Source: an uncultured Oscillospiraceae bacterium (lineage in GTDB: Bacteria; Bacillota; Clostridia; Oscillospirales; Oscillospiraceae). Taken from it: DNA of 64,000 nucleotides. The notes under the pieces were generated by a model. It saw nothing but the letters and a program-made list of their open reading frames with translations, searched no databases and was not told the origin of the DNA. A program made the position numbers and the translations under genes. The number at the start of each line of letters is the position of its first letter. The stretch's first letter is position 1. Of the stretch, positions 1-8,215 are shown piece by piece. The DNA is taken from assembly GCA_944385415.1 (NCBI GenBank), contig CALWXC010000004.1, positions 62,001 to 126,000 of the forward strand, written 5' to 3'.

Positions 1-126
1 TTGCCGTTCCTCCGGCAGCTGGGCCGACTTCCGCTTAGGAAGTGCCGTCTCATAGGCGCGGACGTCATAGGCCGCTGCGCCGTTGGTCCGAAACGCCTGT
101 TGTCTGTCGATTCGCTTCTGCGCCAT
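1..126 (-). CDS. N-terminal fragment of a cell-division-cluster protein (FtsL position)
   Basis: The first 42 codons of a minus-strand gene are visible; it starts at ATG 124-126 and runs off the left edge. The residues (beginning MAQKRIDRQQAF) are hydrophilic and rich in Arg, Lys and Gln, with no membrane segment yet. The start lies 27 nt after the rsmH stop and has an AAAGGA ribosome site upstream. In the Gram-positive dcw cluster this slot is normally ftsL, a bitopic divisome protein with a short cytoplasmic N-terminus, which fits what is visible. The name rests on position only, since the transmembrane and coiled-coil parts lie outside the window. Confidence 0.55.
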   Translation of the reverse strand, partial: MAQKRIDRQQAFRTNGAAAYDVRAYETALPKRKSAQLPEERQ

Positions 127-153
127 TTGACATCCATTCCTTTCTATTATAGA

Positions 154-1086
154 TTACAGTTTTTCCGCCACCCGAAGCTTGGCGCTGCGGGCCCGTGGAT
201 TGCGCTCCAGCTCTTCTGCGCCGGAGACAATGGGCTTGCGGGTCACCACCCGCACCTGGGGCGTATGGCCGCAGACGCACACCGGAAACTCCGGCGGGCA
301 GGTGCAGCCCTTGGCCGCCGCCGCCATGGCGTTTTTCACAATCCGGTCCTCCAGGGAGTGGAACGTGATTACCGCCAGCCGTCCGCCGGGATTCAGCCGG
401 GGGATGGCCGCCTGCATCATGTCGCCCACGGCGTTCAATTCGTCGTTGACCGCAATGCGAATGGCCTGGAAGCTGCGCTTGGCCGGGTGCTGCTTTTCCC
501 GCAGCGCCTGCCCCGGCATGGCGCTTTTGATGACGTCTACCAGCTCCAAAGTGGTATCGATGGGTTTTTCTCCCCGACGCCGCTCGATGGCCGCGGCAAT
601 CAGGGGCGCGTAGCGTTCTTCGCCGTACTCAAAGAGAATCCGCCGCAGTTCCTCCCGCGGCCAGTGGTTGACCACTTCCCAGGCCGTCAGACTGTCGCCG
701 CCGTCCATGCGCATGTCCAGGGGCGCGTCGGCCATATAGGAAAAGCCCCGGGCGCCGTCGTCCAGCTGTGGCGAAGACACGCCCAGGTCGAAGAGCATCC
801 CGTCCACCTTGTCGATGTGCAGGTCGTCCAGAATGCGGTTGATTTCCCGGAAGTTGCTGTGGACCAGCGTCACCCGGTCCATCCAGGGTGCCAGCCGCTC
901 CTGTGCCACCTGTAAGGCCACCGGGTCCCGGTCCACGCTGATCAAACGGCCCGTGGTCAGCCGTTGGGCGATTTGGCTGGAATGGCCAGCGCCGCCCAGG
1001 GTGCCATCCAGATAGATGCCGTCGGGCCGGATGTGCAGCGCGTCGATGCACTCGTCCAGCAAAACGGAAATATGATGAAATTCCAT
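154..1086 (-). CDS. rsmH: 16S rRNA (cytosine-1402-N4)-methyltransferase RsmH
   Basis: RsmH (MraW) methylates N4 of C1402 in the ribosomal P site; RsmI, encoded further on at 4513, methylates the 2'-O of the same nucleotide. The 310-residue protein has the family length. The SAM-binding loop YLDGTLGGAGHS is at residues 25-36, and the family block GMLFDLGVSSPQLD and the C-terminal FHSLEDRIVK segment are both present. The ATG at 1086 is chosen over an upstream in-frame TTG (1098): it sits two bases past the mraZ stop and has GGAGGAG about 12 nt upstream inside the mraZ end. It is translationally coupled to mraZ and followed by the ftsL-position gene, the standard dcw order. Confidence 0.96.
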   Translation of the reverse strand: MEFHHISVLLDECIDALHIRPDGIYLDGTLGGAGHSSQIAQRLTTGRLISVDRDPVALQVAQERLAPWMDRVTLVHSNFREINRILDDLHIDKVDGMLFDLGVSSPQLDDGARGFSYMADAPLDMRMDGGDSLTAWEVVNHWPREELRRILFEYGEERYAPLIAAAIERRRGEKPIDTTLELVDVIKSAMPGQALREKQHPAKRSFQAIRIAVNDELNAVGDMMQAAIPRLNPGGRLAVITFHSLEDRIVKNAMAAAAKGCTCPPEFPVCVCGHTPQVRVVTRKPIVSGAEELERNPRARSAKLRVAEKL

Positions 1087-1087
1087 A

Positions 1088-1504
1088 TCAGAATCCAAGC
1101 TCCTCCATGGCTGCCGCCAGATTCTCCGGCGTCAGCGTCTCCTGCTCCAGGGCTTCATAGGCGGCGGAGTCCCAAATCTCCGCGTGGCCGCCCTGGCCGA
1201 TAAACGTCACATCCTGCCCAAGCCCGGCATACTGCCGCAGCTCGGCGGGCAGGGAAAACCGGCCCTGCTTGTCCGGCTCACACTTGGCCGCATTGGCAAA
1301 GAGAAAGCGCATCTTGCGGGACTGGGAAATGGGCAGGGCATTGTATCGGTCCACAATGGCCTGCCACCCCTCCTCGGTGTACACCGACAGACAGTGGTCC
1401 AGTCCCAGTGTCACATAGAAGGCATCGCCAAGCTCCTCGCGGAGCTTGGCGGGAACGAATAATCGGCCTTTGGGGTCCACCGCATGCTTGTACTTGCCGA
1501 ACAT
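1088..1504 (-). CDS. mraZ: Transcriptional regulator MraZ
   Basis: MraZ is a DNA-binding protein of the SpoVT/AbrB fold that usually heads and controls the division and cell-wall (dcw) cluster. The 138-residue product shows the two expected half-domains: DPKGRLFVPAKLRE at residues 10-23 and a second copy, PDKQGRFSLPAELRQ, in the C-terminal half. A strong ribosome site (GGAGGAGGT) precedes the ATG at 1504. It overlaps the rsmH reading region by a few bases. Tandem AAGTGGA boxes sit just below the promoter (see 1550-1567), consistent with autoregulation, which is established for MraZ in other bacteria. Length is close to the usual 140-150 residues. Confidence 0.96.
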   Translation of the reverse strand: MFGKYKHAVDPKGRLFVPAKLREELGDAFYVTLGLDHCLSVYTEEGWQAIVDRYNALPISQSRKMRFLFANAAKCEPDKQGRFSLPAELRQYAGLGQDVTFIGQGGHAEIWDSAAYEALEQETLTPENLAAAMEELGF

Positions 1505-1549
1505 CGTTCCACCTCCTCCGCCTTTCTTCCTATCCTTATCATTTCTCTT

Positions 1550-1567
1550 CCACTTTGCTCCACTTAA
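1550..1567 (-). promoter_or_regulatory. Tandem MraZ-type boxes in the mraZ leader
   Basis: On the minus strand two AAGTGGA units occur with a 10-bp period (TTAAGTGGAG then CAAAGTGGAA), starting right after the -10 element. MraZ is known to bind short direct repeats spaced by one helical turn; the AAAGTG core resembles the box reported for mollicutes. Assignment as the operator is inference. A 14-bp inverted copy of the core lies at 1690-1703. Confidence 0.55.
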
Positions 1568-1571
1568 CTAT

Positions 1572-1600
1572 AATATACAGCCCTAAAACACATTTTGCAA
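1572..1600 (-). promoter_or_regulatory. mraZ promoter (sigma-A type)
   Basis: Minus strand: -35 TTGCAA (1595-1600), 17-bp spacer, -10 TATATT (1572-1577). It lies 68 bp upstream of the mraZ start and directly above the MraZ boxes. Confidence 0.6.
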
Positions 1601-1697
1601 TCCCTACACTGAATTTTTGTAATGAAAAATTTGGGATTTTGGGTCGTTTTTTTCGATATTTTCCAATTTATGAACATATGTTCGATTTTGGAGCAAA

Positions 1698-1731
1698 GTG
1701 GAACGCGGTGGCGTTTGCCACCGCGTTCCAC
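1698..1731 (-). terminator. Terminator of the ClpC-like gene
   Basis: Perfect 15-bp inverted repeat (GTGGAACGCGGTGGC, 4-nt loop, complement) starting a few bases past the stop codon at 1740. On the minus strand it is followed by TTTGCTCCAAAAT, so the U-tract is short but present. Confidence 0.6.
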
Positions 1732-1739
1732 CGGAAAAT

Positions 1740-3614
1740 TCAACGGGTCGGGACCACCTGCAAGGCCCGGTCGCCGTCGGGGGCCACCTCCACCGCCCGG
1801 CTGCCCTCCCGCAGCAGCAGGTCTGCCAGCGGGTCCTCCACCTGCCGCTGGATGGCATGGCGCAGGGCCCGGGCTCCCCCCTCTCGGCCCAGGCACCCCC
1901 GGGCCAGACAGGCCGCCGCGCCGCTGGCCAGCCGCACCTGGGCGCCGCGGGCACGGGCCCGGCTGGCCGTGTCCTCCAGGAGCTTTTCTGCAATGCCCGT
2001 CAGGGCCGTTTCATCCAGAGGCCGGAACTGAGCCACGCAGTCAATTCGTCCCAAAAACTCCGCCGGGAAATGAGCCCGGAGACAGTTCTGCACCCGCTCC
2101 TCCCGGCTGGATGGCTGAAAGCCCAGGCCGCCCCGGTGCTGTTCCTCACCACCCAGGTTGGAGGTCATGACAATGGTGGTGTTCTTGAAGTCCACCGTCC
2201 GGCCCAGGGTGTCCGTCAACACGCCGTCCTCCATGATTTGCAGCAGAATATTGCACACGTCCCGATGGGCCTTTTCCAGTTCGTCCAGGAGAATCAGGGC
2301 GTAGGGCTTCCGGCGGACCTTCTCCGTCAGCTCACCGCCCTCCCCGTGGCCCACATATCCGGGAGGCGCACCCACCAGACGCGAAACGCTGTGTTTCTCC
2401 ATATATTCGCTCATATCCAGACGGATCATGGCGTCGCTGCTGCCGTAAACGGCTGCCGCCAGCGCCTTGCACAGCTCTGTCTTACCCACGCCGGTGGGGC
2501 CCATAAACAGCAGAGACGCCAGGGGCCGCCGCTGGTCGGCAAGACCCGCCCGGCCCCGCCGGATGGCACGGGCCACAGATTCCACCGCCTGGTCCTGCCC
2601 CACGACCCGCTCTTTCAGGGTGGTTTCCAGCATCAGGAGCCGTTGACGCTCTCCGCCGCTGATCTGGCCCAGGGGGATGCCGGTCCGGGCCGAGACGGTT
2701 TCCGCCAAATCCTCCGCCGTGACCCGCCGGGGCCGGGTCAGCGCCTGCAAGGGCCGGACAATGGCCTGGAGCCGGTCCCGCAGTTCCGCCGCCCGCTCAA
2801 ACCGCTTCTCCCGGATGGCGGCGTCCAGCTCCTTGCTGATCTGCCGCTCGGCCAGCACCGACGGGTCCGGCCGCCGATGGCCCAGGAGCTTCGTCCGGGC
2901 CGCCGCCTCGTCCAGCAGATCCACAGCTTTATCGGGCAGGAACCGCTCGGTCAGATACCGGCACGACAGGTCCACCGCCGCGGCAATGGCTTCATCGGTG
3001 ATCTCAATGCGGTGGTGCTTCTCTAAGCCCGGCCGCAGACCCTGGAGAATCTGCCGGGCCTCCTCCCGGGTGGGTTCCGGCACCGGCACCTGACGGAACC
3101 GCCGGTCCAGGGCCGCGTCCTTTTCGATATGCTTGCGGTATTCCTCCAGGGTGGTGGCGCCGATGACCTGAATCTCCCCGCGGCCCAGGGCAGGCTTCAG
3201 CAGATTGGATGCATCAATGGCCCCTTCGGCGGCGCCGGCCCCCACAATGGTATGGAGTTCATCAATAAAGAGAATCACGTTGCCCACCCGACGCATTTCG
3301 GCAATCAAATCCCGAATGCGCTCTTCAAACTCGCCCCGGTATTTGGTCCCGGCGATGATGCTGGCCATGTCCAGGGACATGAGCCGCTTGCCCCGCAGAA
3401 TCTCCGGTACCTGTCCCAGGGCCAGCCGCTGGGCCAACCCCTCCACAATGGCCGTCTTGCCCACGCCGGGCTCTCCAATGAGGGCCGGGTTGTTCTTCTG
3501 CTTGCGGCAGAGAATTTGCAAGACTGTTTCGATTTCCCGTTCCCGGCCAATGACCGGCTCCATGGTGGCAGCCTTTTCCACCAGATTGACACAAAATTGA
3601 TCGACTACTCTCAT
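1740..3614 (-). CDS. ClpC-type AAA+ unfoldase lacking the N-terminal Clp domain
   Basis: Hexameric protein unfoldase of the Clp/Hsp100 class, predicted to feed substrates to ClpP. Numbered from ATG 3614 (624 aa): Walker A1 GEPGVGKT about 47-54, Walker B1 ILFIDEL 114-120, a UVR-like helical motif around 265-285 (a ClpC hallmark), Walker A2 GPTGVGKT about 372-379, Walker B2 [10 protein letters not shown] 440-449. A GLGF sequence near 496-499 sits where ClpC/ClpA carry the ClpP-binding loop, which ClpB lacks. The 140-150 residue N-terminal Clp repeat domain, where adaptors bind, is absent: the D1 module begins about 10 residues in. Upstream in-frame codons to 3695 add 27 residues with no Clp_N similarity. 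Transcribed alone, divergent from the gene at 3787. Confidence 0.85.
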   Translation of the reverse strand: MRVVDQFCVNLVEKAATMEPVIGREREIETVLQILCRKQKNNPALIGEPGVGKTAIVEGLAQRLALGQVPEILRGKRLMSLDMASIIAGTKYRGEFEERIRDLIAEMRRVGNVILFIDELHTIVGAGAAEGAIDASNLLKPALGRGEIQVIGATTLEEYRKHIEKDAALDRRFRQVPVPEPTREEARQILQGLRPGLEKHHRIEITDEAIAAAVDLSCRYLTERFLPDKAVDLLDEAAARTKLLGHRRPDPSVLAERQISKELDAAIREKRFERAAELRDRLQAIVRPLQALTRPRRVTAEDLAETVSARTGIPLGQISGGERQRLLMLETTLKERVVGQDQAVESVARAIRRGRAGLADQRRPLASLLFMGPTGVGKTELCKALAAAVYGSSDAMIRLDMSEYMEKHSVSRLVGAPPGYVGHGEGGELTEKVRRKPYALILLDELEKAHRDVCNILLQIMEDGVLTDTLGRTVDFKNTTIVMTSNLGGEEQHRGGLGFQPSSREERVQNCLRAHFPAEFLGRIDCVAQFRPLDETALTGIAEKLLEDTASRARARGAQVRLASGAAACLARGCLGREGGARALRHAIQRQVEDPLADLLLREGSRAVEVAPDGDRALQVVPTR

Positions 3615-3729
3615 AAGGTTGCACCTGCTTCCTTCAAGCAATCCCACATCCTTGGACAATAGCCTACAGTAGATGGGATTGCCTTCATATTCCATGGTCA
3701 GTTTTCCCTGTAGGAGGAATTTTATACCT

Positions 3730-3757
3730 TTGCATTTGTGCCGCCGTATGATACACT
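3730..3757 (+). promoter_or_regulatory. Promoter of the trmN6-rsmI-NAT operon
   Basis: -35 TTGCAT (3730-3735), 16-bp spacer, -10 TACACT (3752-3757), 30 bp upstream of the first start codon. The match is moderate. Confidence 0.4.
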
Positions 3758-3786
3758 ATATCTATTCTGACACAGGAGGGATGGCC

Positions 3787-4491
3787 ATGGCGGAAACTCT
3801 GTGGGGCGGCATCACCATGGAAACCGCCGCAGGCGTCTTTCCCCTGACCACCGATTCCATGGCCCTGGCCCACTTCGTCCGTCTGGGACGGCGGGAGCGG
3901 GTCTGTGACCTGGGCTGCGGCGGCGGAACGCTGGGTCTGCTGCTCTGCGGCAAACGGGATGACTGCGCCGTAACCGGTGTGGACTTGCAGAAAACCGCCG
4001 TTGAATTGACGGACCGGAACATTGCCCGCAACGGATTGCAGGAGCGTATGACGGCGCTTCACGGTGATCTGCGGGACATCCGGACCCTGCTGCCAGCCAA
4101 CGGCTTTACCACCGTGGTATCCAATCCCCCCTACTTTCCCGCCGGGTCCCGGACCGCGCCGGAAGCCGCCAAAGCCGCCGCCCGGTCCCAGGGCCACTGC
4201 ACGGTGGAGGACCTGTGCCGGGCCGCCGCCTGGCTCTTGTCCACCGGCGGCCGCTTTTCCCTGGTGTACCGGCCCGAGGCCCTCTGTGATCTGTTCTGCG
4301 CCCTGCGGGGTGCGGGGCTGGAGCCGAAACGCATGCGGCTGGTGCGCCACCGTTCCGGCAGCCCTGTCAGCGTTGTGCTGGTGGAAGCGTTGTCCGGCGG
4401 CAGGCCGGGCCTCCGCTGGGAGCCGGAGCTGGTGCTGTACCGGGACGACGGCTCCCCCACCGCCGACTGCGCCGCCATTTACCATCTGTGA
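3787..4491 (+). CDS. tRNA1(Val) (adenine-37-N6)-methyltransferase family protein (TrmN6/YabB type)
   Basis: SAM-dependent N6-adenine methyltransferase of the TrmN6 family (B. subtilis YabB). In 234 residues the SAM loop DLGCGGGTLG is at 41-50, the acidic ribose-binding VTGVDLQ at 62-68, and the catalytic NPPYF motif at 113-117, which marks N6-adenine enzymes. ATG 3787 is used because GGAGGG (3775-3780) is 6 nt upstream; an ATG at 3781 directly abuts it. It is followed 21 nt later by rsmI, the same neighbour pair as yabB and yabC in B. subtilis. The RNA target is inferred from family and context. Confidence 0.85.
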   Translation: MAETLWGGITMETAAGVFPLTTDSMALAHFVRLGRRERVCDLGCGGGTLGLLLCGKRDDCAVTGVDLQKTAVELTDRNIARNGLQERMTALHGDLRDIRTLLPANGFTTVVSNPPYFPAGSRTAPEAAKAAARSQGHCTVEDLCRAAAWLLSTGGRFSLVYRPEALCDLFCALRGAGLEPKRMRLVRHRSGSPVSVVLVEALSGGRPGLRWEPELVLYRDDGSPTADCAAIYHL

Positions 4492-4512
4492 CCTGCAAAG
4501 GAGAACTGCACC

Positions 4513-5358
4513 ATGTCCGGTATGTTATATCTGGTCCCCACGCCCATCGGCAACCTGGGAGACCTGTCCGACCGCATTCGGGAAACCCTGGCCGAAGCCG
4601 ATTTTATCGCCGCCGAGGACACCCGAGTCTCTTTGAAGCTGCTGAACCATTTGGGGCTGAAAAAACCGCTGGTCAGCTATTTTGAGCACAACCGGGCCGA
4701 AAGCGGCCCCCGCATTGTCCAGCGGCTTCTGGCGGGCGAGACCTGCGCCCTGGTCACCGATGCCGGTACCCCCGCCATCTCTGACCCCGGCGAGGATCTG
4801 GTGGCCCTCTGCGCCCAGGCGGGAATCACGGTCTGTGCCATTCCCGGCCCCTGCGCTGTTATTACGGCTCTGGCCGTCTCCGGTCTGCCCACAGGACGGT
4901 TCACCTTCGAGGGATTCCTCTCCACCAATAAAAAAAGCCGCCGCAGCCATCTGGAACAGCTGCGGGGCGAGACGCGGACCATGGTGTTCTATGAAGCGCC
5001 CCACAAGCTATGCCAGACGCTGGCGGATTTGGCAGATTGCTTCGGCGCGGACCGGCGCGTTTCCCTGTGCCGGGAGCTGTCCAAGCTCCATGAGGAAATT
5101 CTACGCATGACCTTGGGCGAAGCCATTGCCTATTATGAGAGCCAGCCGCCGCGGGGTGAGTACGTTCTGGTATTGGAGGGCGCAGCGGCCCCCGCCGAAC
5201 CAGAGATCACCGTGGATATGGGTGTAGAGCGGGTCCGCCAGCTCATGTCCGAGGGTATGCGCCACAAAGATGCCGTCAAACAGGCGGCCAAGGCCCTGGG
5301 GCTGGCCAAAAATGCCCTGTATGAAGCTACTTTGGAAATAGCCACGGAATCCGATTAA
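4513..5358 (+). CDS. rsmI: 16S rRNA (cytidine-1402-2'-O)-methyltransferase RsmI
   Basis: Adds the 2'-O-methyl group to C1402 of 16S rRNA, complementing RsmH. The 281-residue protein has the tetrapyrrole-methylase fold signatures: LYLVPTPIGNLGDLS at the N-terminus, AEDTR near residue 36, the GTPAISDPGEDLV loop near 92, and PGPCAVITALAVSGLP. The C-terminal helical extension is present (LGLAKNALYEATLE). AAAGGAG lies 9 nt before ATG 4513. Second gene of a three-gene operon; the NAT gene starts 17 nt after its stop. Confidence 0.95.
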   Translation: MSGMLYLVPTPIGNLGDLSDRIRETLAEADFIAAEDTRVSLKLLNHLGLKKPLVSYFEHNRAESGPRIVQRLLAGETCALVTDAGTPAISDPGEDLVALCAQAGITVCAIPGPCAVITALAVSGLPTGRFTFEGFLSTNKKSRRSHLEQLRGETRTMVFYEAPHKLCQTLADLADCFGADRRVSLCRELSKLHEEILRMTLGEAIAYYESQPPRGEYVLVLEGAAAPAEPEITVDMGVERVRQLMSEGMRHKDAVKQAAKALGLAKNALYEATLEIATESD

Positions 5359-5375
5359 AAGAAGGAACTGTTATT

Positions 5376-6164
5376 ATGTATGAAGCCCTGTACGCCCCCA
5401 TCCCCGATGTCAACGCCTATCTGGACCGCCTGGGTCTGACCGCTCCCCTGCCGGTGAGCCTGGAAACCCTGGATGAAGTCCTGCTGGCCCATCAGTGCCG
5501 GATTCCCTTTGAGAATCTCCAGTGCTTTGAGGAGCACCAGGAGCCGTCTCTGGAAATTCCGGCAATGTTTGACAAGATTATCGTACAGGGCCGCGGCGGC
5601 TTCTGCTTTGAACTCAACGCCCTGCTGGAAGCGTTGCTGCAAACGCTGGGCTTTGATGCCTGGTCGGTGACCTGCCGCATTGTCCGTGGAAAGAACTTCA
5701 TTCCGCCCATGCTCCATCGAGGCGTCCTGGTACAGCTGGACGGGCGGCGGTATTACTGCGACGTGGGCTACGGCGGTCCGCAGCCCTCCTTTGCCGTGCC
5801 CCTGGACGGACGGCGGGAGAAAAACGGCGAAACCTTCTGGGGAGAATCCCTGGGCAATGGCTGGTATGCCGTCAGCCGTCTCACCAGCCAGGGTGTGGCC
5901 GAGCGGGTCTTTGAGTTTCCCGATCAGCGGCAGCCCGCCAGCTACTTTGTTCCCTACAGCTTCTACTGTGCCCGCCACCCAGATTCCCTGTTTGCCCAGC
6001 ACCGCATTATCAACCTGCGGACCAAGACCGGTTCCCTGGCTCTGACGGACGATACGCTGACGGAGCGGGACGGCGACGCAGTGACGGAGGTTCGCGCCGA
6101 TAATAAACAGGCACTGTCGGATTTGCTGCTGCGGCGTTTCGGTATCCACTATACTTTTGAATAA
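5376..6164 (+). CDS. Arylamine N-acetyltransferase
   Basis: Transfers acetyl from acetyl-CoA to aromatic amines and hydrazines by a Cys-His-Asp triad. In 262 residues the catalytic Cys77 is in RGGFCFELN, His114 in HRGVLVQLDG, and Asp129 in YYCDVGYGG; all three are intact. Length and order of blocks fit the bacterial NAT family. AAGGAA lies upstream of ATG 5376. It is the last gene of the trmN6-rsmI-NAT operon, without an obvious functional tie to the two RNA methyltransferases. The natural substrate cannot be read from the sequence. Confidence 0.93.
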   Translation: MYEALYAPIPDVNAYLDRLGLTAPLPVSLETLDEVLLAHQCRIPFENLQCFEEHQEPSLEIPAMFDKIIVQGRGGFCFELNALLEALLQTLGFDAWSVTCRIVRGKNFIPPMLHRGVLVQLDGRRYYCDVGYGGPQPSFAVPLDGRREKNGETFWGESLGNGWYAVSRLTSQGVAERVFEFPDQRQPASYFVPYSFYCARHPDSLFAQHRIINLRTKTGSLALTDDTLTERDGDAVTEVRADNKQALSDLLLRRFGIHYTFE

Positions 6165-6196
6165 GCGCCGTCTCACCGTATCGGAAAGAAAAAGAT

Positions 6197-6236
6197 AAAA
6201 GTTTTACTCGATTTTTTCAAAAAATCGAGTATAACT
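6197..6236. terminator. Long A/T-rich hairpin between convergent genes; member of dispersed repeat family (module A)
   Basis: ACTCGATTTTTT and its complement (6206-6230) form a nearly loop-less hairpin, extended by AAGTT/AACTT flanks. It sits between the convergent NAT and guanine deaminase genes and can terminate both. The core AAAAGTTTTACTCG is repeated at 26807 and, inverted, at 53472. Confidence 0.6.
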
Positions 6237-6259
6237 TCAACTTTTCTTCTGCGTTCCGA

Positions 6260-7501
6260 TTATTTGACCTTTCTGCCGTCGGACCAGACGGCCACGATAT
6301 CCGCCGGTTCCATCTGGTACAGCGCCCGCTCCAGCCGTTCCTCCGGCGTCCGTTTCGGGTCCATGGCAAAGCGGCTGTCATCCACCACCACGGCGTGGAG
6401 CTTCTCCCCCACACCGAAGCCGGGAGCCGCGCCGAAGAACTGCTGACCCGCTGTGGTACCCAGATAGTACCCCTCCGCCGCCGACAGGGGCGCGTCGCCA
6501 TGGGTCATGGCCCGGATTTTGGAAGCCCGGATGGATGCTGTCATCACCTGTGGCATAAACAGCTGTGCGCCCCCGGCAATGTCCGAACCCAGAACCACGT
6601 TCACACCCTCTTGCAGCAATTGGCGCACTGGAGCCGTACCGCTGCACAGATTCAAATTGGAATCGGCACAGTGAACCACCGTCACGCCGTGATCCCGCAT
6701 GGCCGTCCGCTCCCGGCGGTCGCTGTGGACACAGTGGGCCATCAGCGTCCGAGGCACCCACAGGCCGTACTTGTGGTACGTCTCCCAATACTGGGCACAA
6801 TCCGGGTGCAGCTCCCGGACCCAGGCAATTTCCGCGTCGTTTTCGCTCAAATGGGACTGGACCGGCAAACCCCGCTCCTGGGCCAGGTTGCCCAGCCATG
6901 CCATCAACTCATCGGTACAGGACGGCGTAAACCGGGGCGTCAGAATGGGCTGGATATGGCGGAACTGCTGGCAGCTCTCCAGCCACCGCAGCGTCTCCCG
7001 CTTTGATTCCTCCGTGGTCTCCTGGAGGTTGACGCCGCCGTTGCGGTCCATATTGACCTTTCCCACATAGCCTGTGACGCCGGCCCGTTCCAGCTCCTCC
7101 ATCAGTACCAGTGTGGCGTCCGTATGGAGGGAGGAAAACATGGCCACCCGGGTAGTGCCGCCGTCGATCAGCGCTTTTGCCAGCCGCTCATAGACAGACC
7201 GGGCATAGTTCAGGTCCGCAAACCGTGCCTCCAAGGGGAATGTATAGGTGTTGAGCCAGTCCAGCAGGGGCAAATCCATACCCATGCCCACCTGGGGGAA
7301 TTGGGGCCCATGGAGATGCAGGTCAGAGAAGGATTGCAGAATCAATCGGTCTCCATAATCCGTCACCGGCTCCTGGCCGCCGGGCAGCTCCGGCAGACAT
7401 TCCAAAACGGTGCCCTGTTCATCCAGCCGTAGGCAGCCGCCGGGCAGGCAGGTCAGTTTTCCCAGCTCTGTGGTCGTTACGATGGTTCCTCGCAGAATCA
7501 T
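6260..7501 (-). CDS. guaD: Guanine deaminase (amidohydrolase family)
   Basis: Converts guanine to xanthine plus ammonia, the first step of guanine catabolism. The 413-residue protein shows the metal-dependent amidohydrolase ligands in order: the HxH motif in SDLHLHGPQ (near 78), the substrate and metal residues in VQSHLSENDAE, AHCVHSDRRE, and the Asp of GSDIAGG. The DLHLHxxQ block with a following PQVG is typical of bacterial GuaD rather than of dihydroorotase or chlorohydrolase relatives. GGAGGG precedes ATG 7501. Single gene, behind a guanine-type riboswitch, which independently supports the purine substrate. Confidence 0.92.
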   Translation of the reverse strand: MILRGTIVTTTELGKLTCLPGGCLRLDEQGTVLECLPELPGGQEPVTDYGDRLILQSFSDLHLHGPQFPQVGMGMDLPLLDWLNTYTFPLEARFADLNYARSVYERLAKALIDGGTTRVAMFSSLHTDATLVLMEELERAGVTGYVGKVNMDRNGGVNLQETTEESKRETLRWLESCQQFRHIQPILTPRFTPSCTDELMAWLGNLAQERGLPVQSHLSENDAEIAWVRELHPDCAQYWETYHKYGLWVPRTLMAHCVHSDRRERTAMRDHGVTVVHCADSNLNLCSGTAPVRQLLQEGVNVVLGSDIAGGAQLFMPQVMTASIRASKIRAMTHGDAPLSAAEGYYLGTTAGQQFFGAAPGFGVGEKLHAVVVDDSRFAMDPKRTPEERLERALYQMEPADIVAVWSDGRKVK

Positions 7502-7521
7502 TGTGAAGCCCTCCTTTTAGA

Positions 7522-7577
7522 TGAAAAAACAAAATGTGCGCCCGACGGGCATACCTCTGCCCCGTCGGACACACATA
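7522..7577 (-). terminator. Riboswitch-controlled terminator in the guaD leader
   Basis: On the minus strand an 8-bp GC-rich stem (CCGACGGG with CCCGTCGG) is extended by eight further pairs using TGTGTGT on the 5' side and GCGCACA on the 3' side, followed by TTTGTTTTTT. The 5' extension (7569-7576) is the same sequence that closes aptamer helix P1, so the full terminator and P1 exclude each other. Confidence 0.7.
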
Positions 7578-7637
7578 GAAAAGCCTTGGGCGGCTTTGTA
7601 GAGACTCCCGCGCCAGATCAGCAGGATTATATGTGTA
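7570..7637 (-). promoter_or_regulatory. Guanine-type purine riboswitch aptamer
   Basis: The minus-strand leader of guaD matches the purine aptamer: P1 CACATA/TATGTG (7630-7637 with 7570-7577), J1/2 TATAAT, L2 TGATCTGG, J2/3 ending TCTCTAC, a P3 stem AAAGCC/GGCTTT, and J3/1 with C just before TATG. That C (position 74 in the usual numbering) specifies guanine-type ligands, a U being adenine. Deviations: J2/3 reads TCTCTAC instead of TTTCTAC, and L3 is short (GCCCAA). Confidence 0.8.
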
Positions 7638-7657
7638 TGCACGATTTGTTTTTTTTC

Positions 7658-7686
7658 AGTATACCACAGTTCGACCGGAGATGCAA
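7658..7686 (-). promoter_or_regulatory. guaD promoter
   Basis: Minus strand: -35 TTGCAT (7681-7686), 17-bp spacer, -10 TATACT (7658-7663) with an upstream TG extension. Transcription would begin about 15 nt before the riboswitch. Confidence 0.7.
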
Positions 7687-7690
7687 GCCG

Positions 7691-8215
7691 TCACTGGGTT
7701 TTCCCGTGACGGTGCTGCCATCCGTTGCCGTTGTGGCCGCCTTGTGCTTCCCGGTTTTCATGGTCTGAGCCGCCCCAGCCGTAGCAATGGGCCCGTCCGC
7801 CGGAGCAGCGCTCCACCGCGTCGGAGATGGCGGCGCACTGGGCCGGATCGCCGTCCACAGCCACGGTGACGCCCTCCGTGCTCAAGTCCTCAAAAATGGC
7901 GGTCAGCGCCGCTTCATAGGTCTGATGGCACACAGCGGCATCGGTCCCCGTGGCTTCCACCACCCGTCCAAAGCGGTTGACCTCCAATTCCACTGTCTGG
8001 GGCAGATCAATCCGCACTGTAGCCGTGGGCGTGGCATAGACGCGGTAACCGCCAAATCCCGCCAGCACCAGCACGCAGGCGGCCACCGCCGCCCACCGGC
8101 GCACCGGATGGGGCCGCCGGGCTTGCAGCCGCTCTGTGACGGCGGCCACGGTTTTGGCCTTCAATGCCTCGTCGGCCTGAACGGCATCGAATGCCTGATA
8201 AATGCGTTCATTCAT
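7691..8215 (-). CDS. Membrane anti-sigma factor with RsgI-like domain
   Basis: Predicted partner that sequesters the ECF sigma factor encoded just upstream (8-bp overlap). The 174 residues comprise a short cytoplasmic N-terminus (about 1-42), one transmembrane helix AAVAACVLVLAGFGGYRVYA (about 43-62), then an external stretch beginning ATVRIDLPQTVELEVNRFG, the pattern of the RsgI/anti-sigma-I extracellular domain. The tail is rich in His, Gly and Asn and ends HNGNGWQHRHGKTQ; it has two Cys (CSGG, HCYGW) that could respond to metal or redox, which is inference. No protease or carbohydrate-binding module is attached, unlike clostridial RsgI sensors. Confidence 0.72.
   Translation of the reverse strand: MNERIYQAFDAVQADEALKAKTVAAVTERLQARRPHPVRRWAAVAACVLVLAGFGGYRVYATPTATVRIDLPQTVELEVNRFGRVVEATGTDAAVCHQTYEAALTAIFEDLSTEGVTVAVDGDPAQCAAISDAVERCSGGRAHCYGWGGSDHENREAQGGHNGNGWQHRHGKTQ

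Noticed and set aside
1698..3026. A 442-codon plus-strand open frame opposite the ClpC-like gene
   Set aside because: Antisense shadow; the minus-strand product has all AAA motifs, the plus product is low-complexity His/Gln/Pro-rich.
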